From positions 1 to 25,210 of the forward strand of contig JAZRAG010000084.1 in the NCBI GenBank assembly GCA_045634445.1: 25,210 nucleotides of DNA. The letters run 5' to 3'. The notes beneath the pieces were generated by a model. It searched no databases. It worked only from the letters and a program-made list of their open reading frames with translations, and was not told the DNA's origin. Position numbers and translations under genes: made by a program. This document shows positions 24,300-25,210 of this stretch, piece after piece; within the stretch, counting starts at the first letter, position 1, and every line of letters begins with the position of its first letter. The stretch is from Spyradenecus sp045634445 (GTDB lineage: Bacteria; Verrucomicrobiota; Kiritimatiellia; RFP12; DVOR01).

Positions 24300-25018
24300 T
24301 ACGACAGATTCGCGGCCTTGCCACCCTCTTCTTCTTCATCCTCTTCGCACTTGGAGGAGCCGTCCTCTCCTACATCGTCCTCCCACTTGTATGGAAAAAG
24401 GAACACGCACTGAAGATCGTCCGAGGGGTTTGGTGGGTATTAATTCGCGGCTTTACTGTCACACGCCTCATCAGCATTGACAAAACAGCCCTAAAAACCC
24501 CCATCCAAGGCGCCATCATCCTCGCCAATCACCCCTCACTCATTGACGTAGTGATTCTAACCGCCCTCTTGCCGCGCACCTTTTCTGTCGCAAAAAGCGC
24601 CCTTCGGAAAAACCCCTTCTTTGGCATGGTCGTGCGACGCGTCTTTCTCCACGATGACGCCCAACTCATGGAAGAAGCCCCCGCACTCCTCAAAAAAGGC
24701 TATAACATCCTCATCTTCCCTGAGGGGACGCGCTCCCCTGACCCGCATAGCATGCACAAATGGCACCGCGGCGGCACGCAACTCGCCCTCCGCACGCAAA
24801 GCCCCATCCAGCCCATCGTCCTTCAATTTGACTACCGCATGCTCGCCAAAGGCCAAAACATCTTTGATATGGGCACCCGCCCCATCAAGATAACCGTCAA
24901 ACCCCTTGCCCAAATCCCAGCCCTCACAGAAACACCCACCAACTACCATTCCATCGCAGTACGCCTCACCCGCCAAATGGCGAGCGATATCCAGGCCGAA
25001 ATCAACGAAAAGGCCTAA
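24296..25018 (+). CDS. apeD: PlsC-type acyltransferase (ApeD-like)
   Basis: A 240-residue 1-acylglycerol-3-phosphate acyltransferase-family protein. It has an N-terminal membrane span (about 10-32), catalytic H79-x4-D84 (NHPSLID) and FPEGTRS (141-147). In ape clusters such a protein is thought to help attach the aryl polyene to its lipid anchor. The ATG at 24296 overlaps the apeC stop as ATGA. A longer in-frame start at 24101 would run through apeC in another frame and is rejected. It is the last gene of the operon, followed by tandem repeats and a terminator. The codons are strongly C-ending, unlike the first genes of the operon. Confidence 0.9.
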   Translation: MIRQIRGLATLFFFILFALGGAVLSYIVLPLVWKKEHALKIVRGVWWVLIRGFTVTRLISIDKTALKTPIQGAIILANHPSLIDVVILTALLPRTFSVAKSALRKNPFFGMVVRRVFLHDDAQLMEEAPALLKKGYNILIFPEGTRSPDPHSMHKWHRGGTQLALRTQSPIQPIVLQFDYRMLAKGQNIFDMGTRPIKITVKPLAQIPALTETPTNYHSIAVRLTRQMASDIQAEINEKA

Positions 25019-25019
25019 C

Positions 25020-25068
25020 TGCCACACTCCCCTCGCCACCCGCCACTCGCCACTAGCCACTCGCCACT
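25020..25068 (+). repeat. 7-bp tandem repeat, CGCCACT units
   Basis: Seven consecutive 7-mers: TGCCACA, CTCCCCT, CGCCACC, CGCCACT, CGCCACT, AGCCACT, CGCCACT. The last five (from 25034) are clearly related, while the first two are degenerate. It begins directly after the apeD stop codon and runs into the terminator stem. Confidence 0.85.
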
Positions 25069-25089
25069 AGCGGCCGTCCGGCCGCTTTT
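25069..25089 (+). terminator. Rho-independent terminator of the polyene operon
   Basis: AGCGGCCG and CGGCCGCT form a perfect inverted repeat (effectively a 7-bp stem with a 4-nt GTCC loop). The final T of the second arm plus three more give TTTT. The U run is short, so termination may be partial. It lies 50 nt after the apeD stop. Confidence 0.7.
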
Positions 25090-25111
25090 CTCCACGAGTC
25101 GCACAGGTCTT

Positions 25112-25189
25112 GTAGCCTGCTCGAAATGGGCACATCGTCCCGCTGCCCTTCGGGCCCGGGCGCATCGAGCTCATTTCTCGACAGGCTAC
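25112..25189. repeat. Long imperfect inverted repeat near window end
   Basis: GTAGCCTG (25112-25119) pairs with CAGGCTAC (25182-25189), and GAAATG (25123-25128) with CATTTC (25172-25177). Between them is a smaller GCCC-TTC-GGGC hairpin (25145-25155). This could be a palindromic mobile repeat (REP- or MITE-like) or a structured RNA. There is no gene in the last 190 bp. Confidence 0.55.
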
Positions 25190-25210
25190 GCTCGCGCTTC
25201 TCTAACGCCT

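Noticed and set aside
24557..25060. 167-residue minus-strand frame entering the heptamer repeats
   Set aside because: Antisense to apeD and its first residues are just translated heptamer repeat.

Overview
The window looks like a contiguous chromosomal segment of a Gram-negative bacterium. Evidence for a double membrane is a LolA-like carrier, an LpxL-type acyltransferase, an RND/MMPL exporter and an aryl-polyene-type pigment operon. The SecA form (long insertion, C-terminal Cys motif), the zinc-ribbon Ser/Thr kinase and the periplasmic VWA protein would fit the PVC superphylum (for example Kiritimatiellota or Lentisphaerota). That placement is inference from general gene style, not from a marker search. 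There are no rRNA, tRNA, IS or CRISPR features.

Left part (30-11318, minus strand). A promoter with an extended -10 drives secA. Behind secA follow a membrane-anchored VWA protein, an EboB-like TatD-family hydrolase, a 980-residue transmembrane Ser/Thr kinase and a PyrK-like iron-sulfur flavoprotein. A clear intrinsic terminator ends this run. An EboC-like UbiA prenyltransferase starts only about 10 nt after it, followed by a glyoxalase-II-like metallo-beta-lactamase. Two ebo-type proteins (EboB and EboC) therefore lie in the same neighbourhood but are separated by the kinase and pyrK.

Centre (11319-13190). The roughly 435-bp gap between divergent secA and hemB is G-poor. It carries A/T tracts repeated about every 11.5 bp for over 300 bp, plus a 34-nt direct repeat. 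hemB has an extended -10 so close to its ATG that its mRNA is probably leaderless. After hemB lies about 360 bp of non-coding sequence with several small hairpins, then a good sigma70-type promoter.

Right part (13195-25018, plus strand). A tightly coupled 13-gene operon encodes an aryl-polyene (APE)-type type II PKS. In order it has two ACPs, a COG4648 membrane protein, an AMP-ligase fused to a FabZ-like dehydratase, a GT2 glycosyltransferase, a 4HBT thioesterase, a LolA-like protein, an MMPL exporter fused to an LpxL-like acyltransferase, a ketosynthase fused to an ApeP-like dehydratase, a FabG-like reductase, a FabF-like ketosynthase, a chain-length-factor-like protein and a PlsC acyltransferase. 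The order follows E-F-G-H/I-J-K-L-M-O/P-Q-R-C-D of the known ape system, but several functions are fused or rearranged. The ligase lacks the usual N-terminal subdomain. The inferred product is a membrane-anchored conjugated aryl polyene carboxylate. The ligase activates the aryl starter, the ACP/KS/KR/DH set extends it, and acyltransferases plus the LolA and MMPL proteins attach and export it. A heptamer tandem repeat, an intrinsic terminator and a long inverted repeat close the window.
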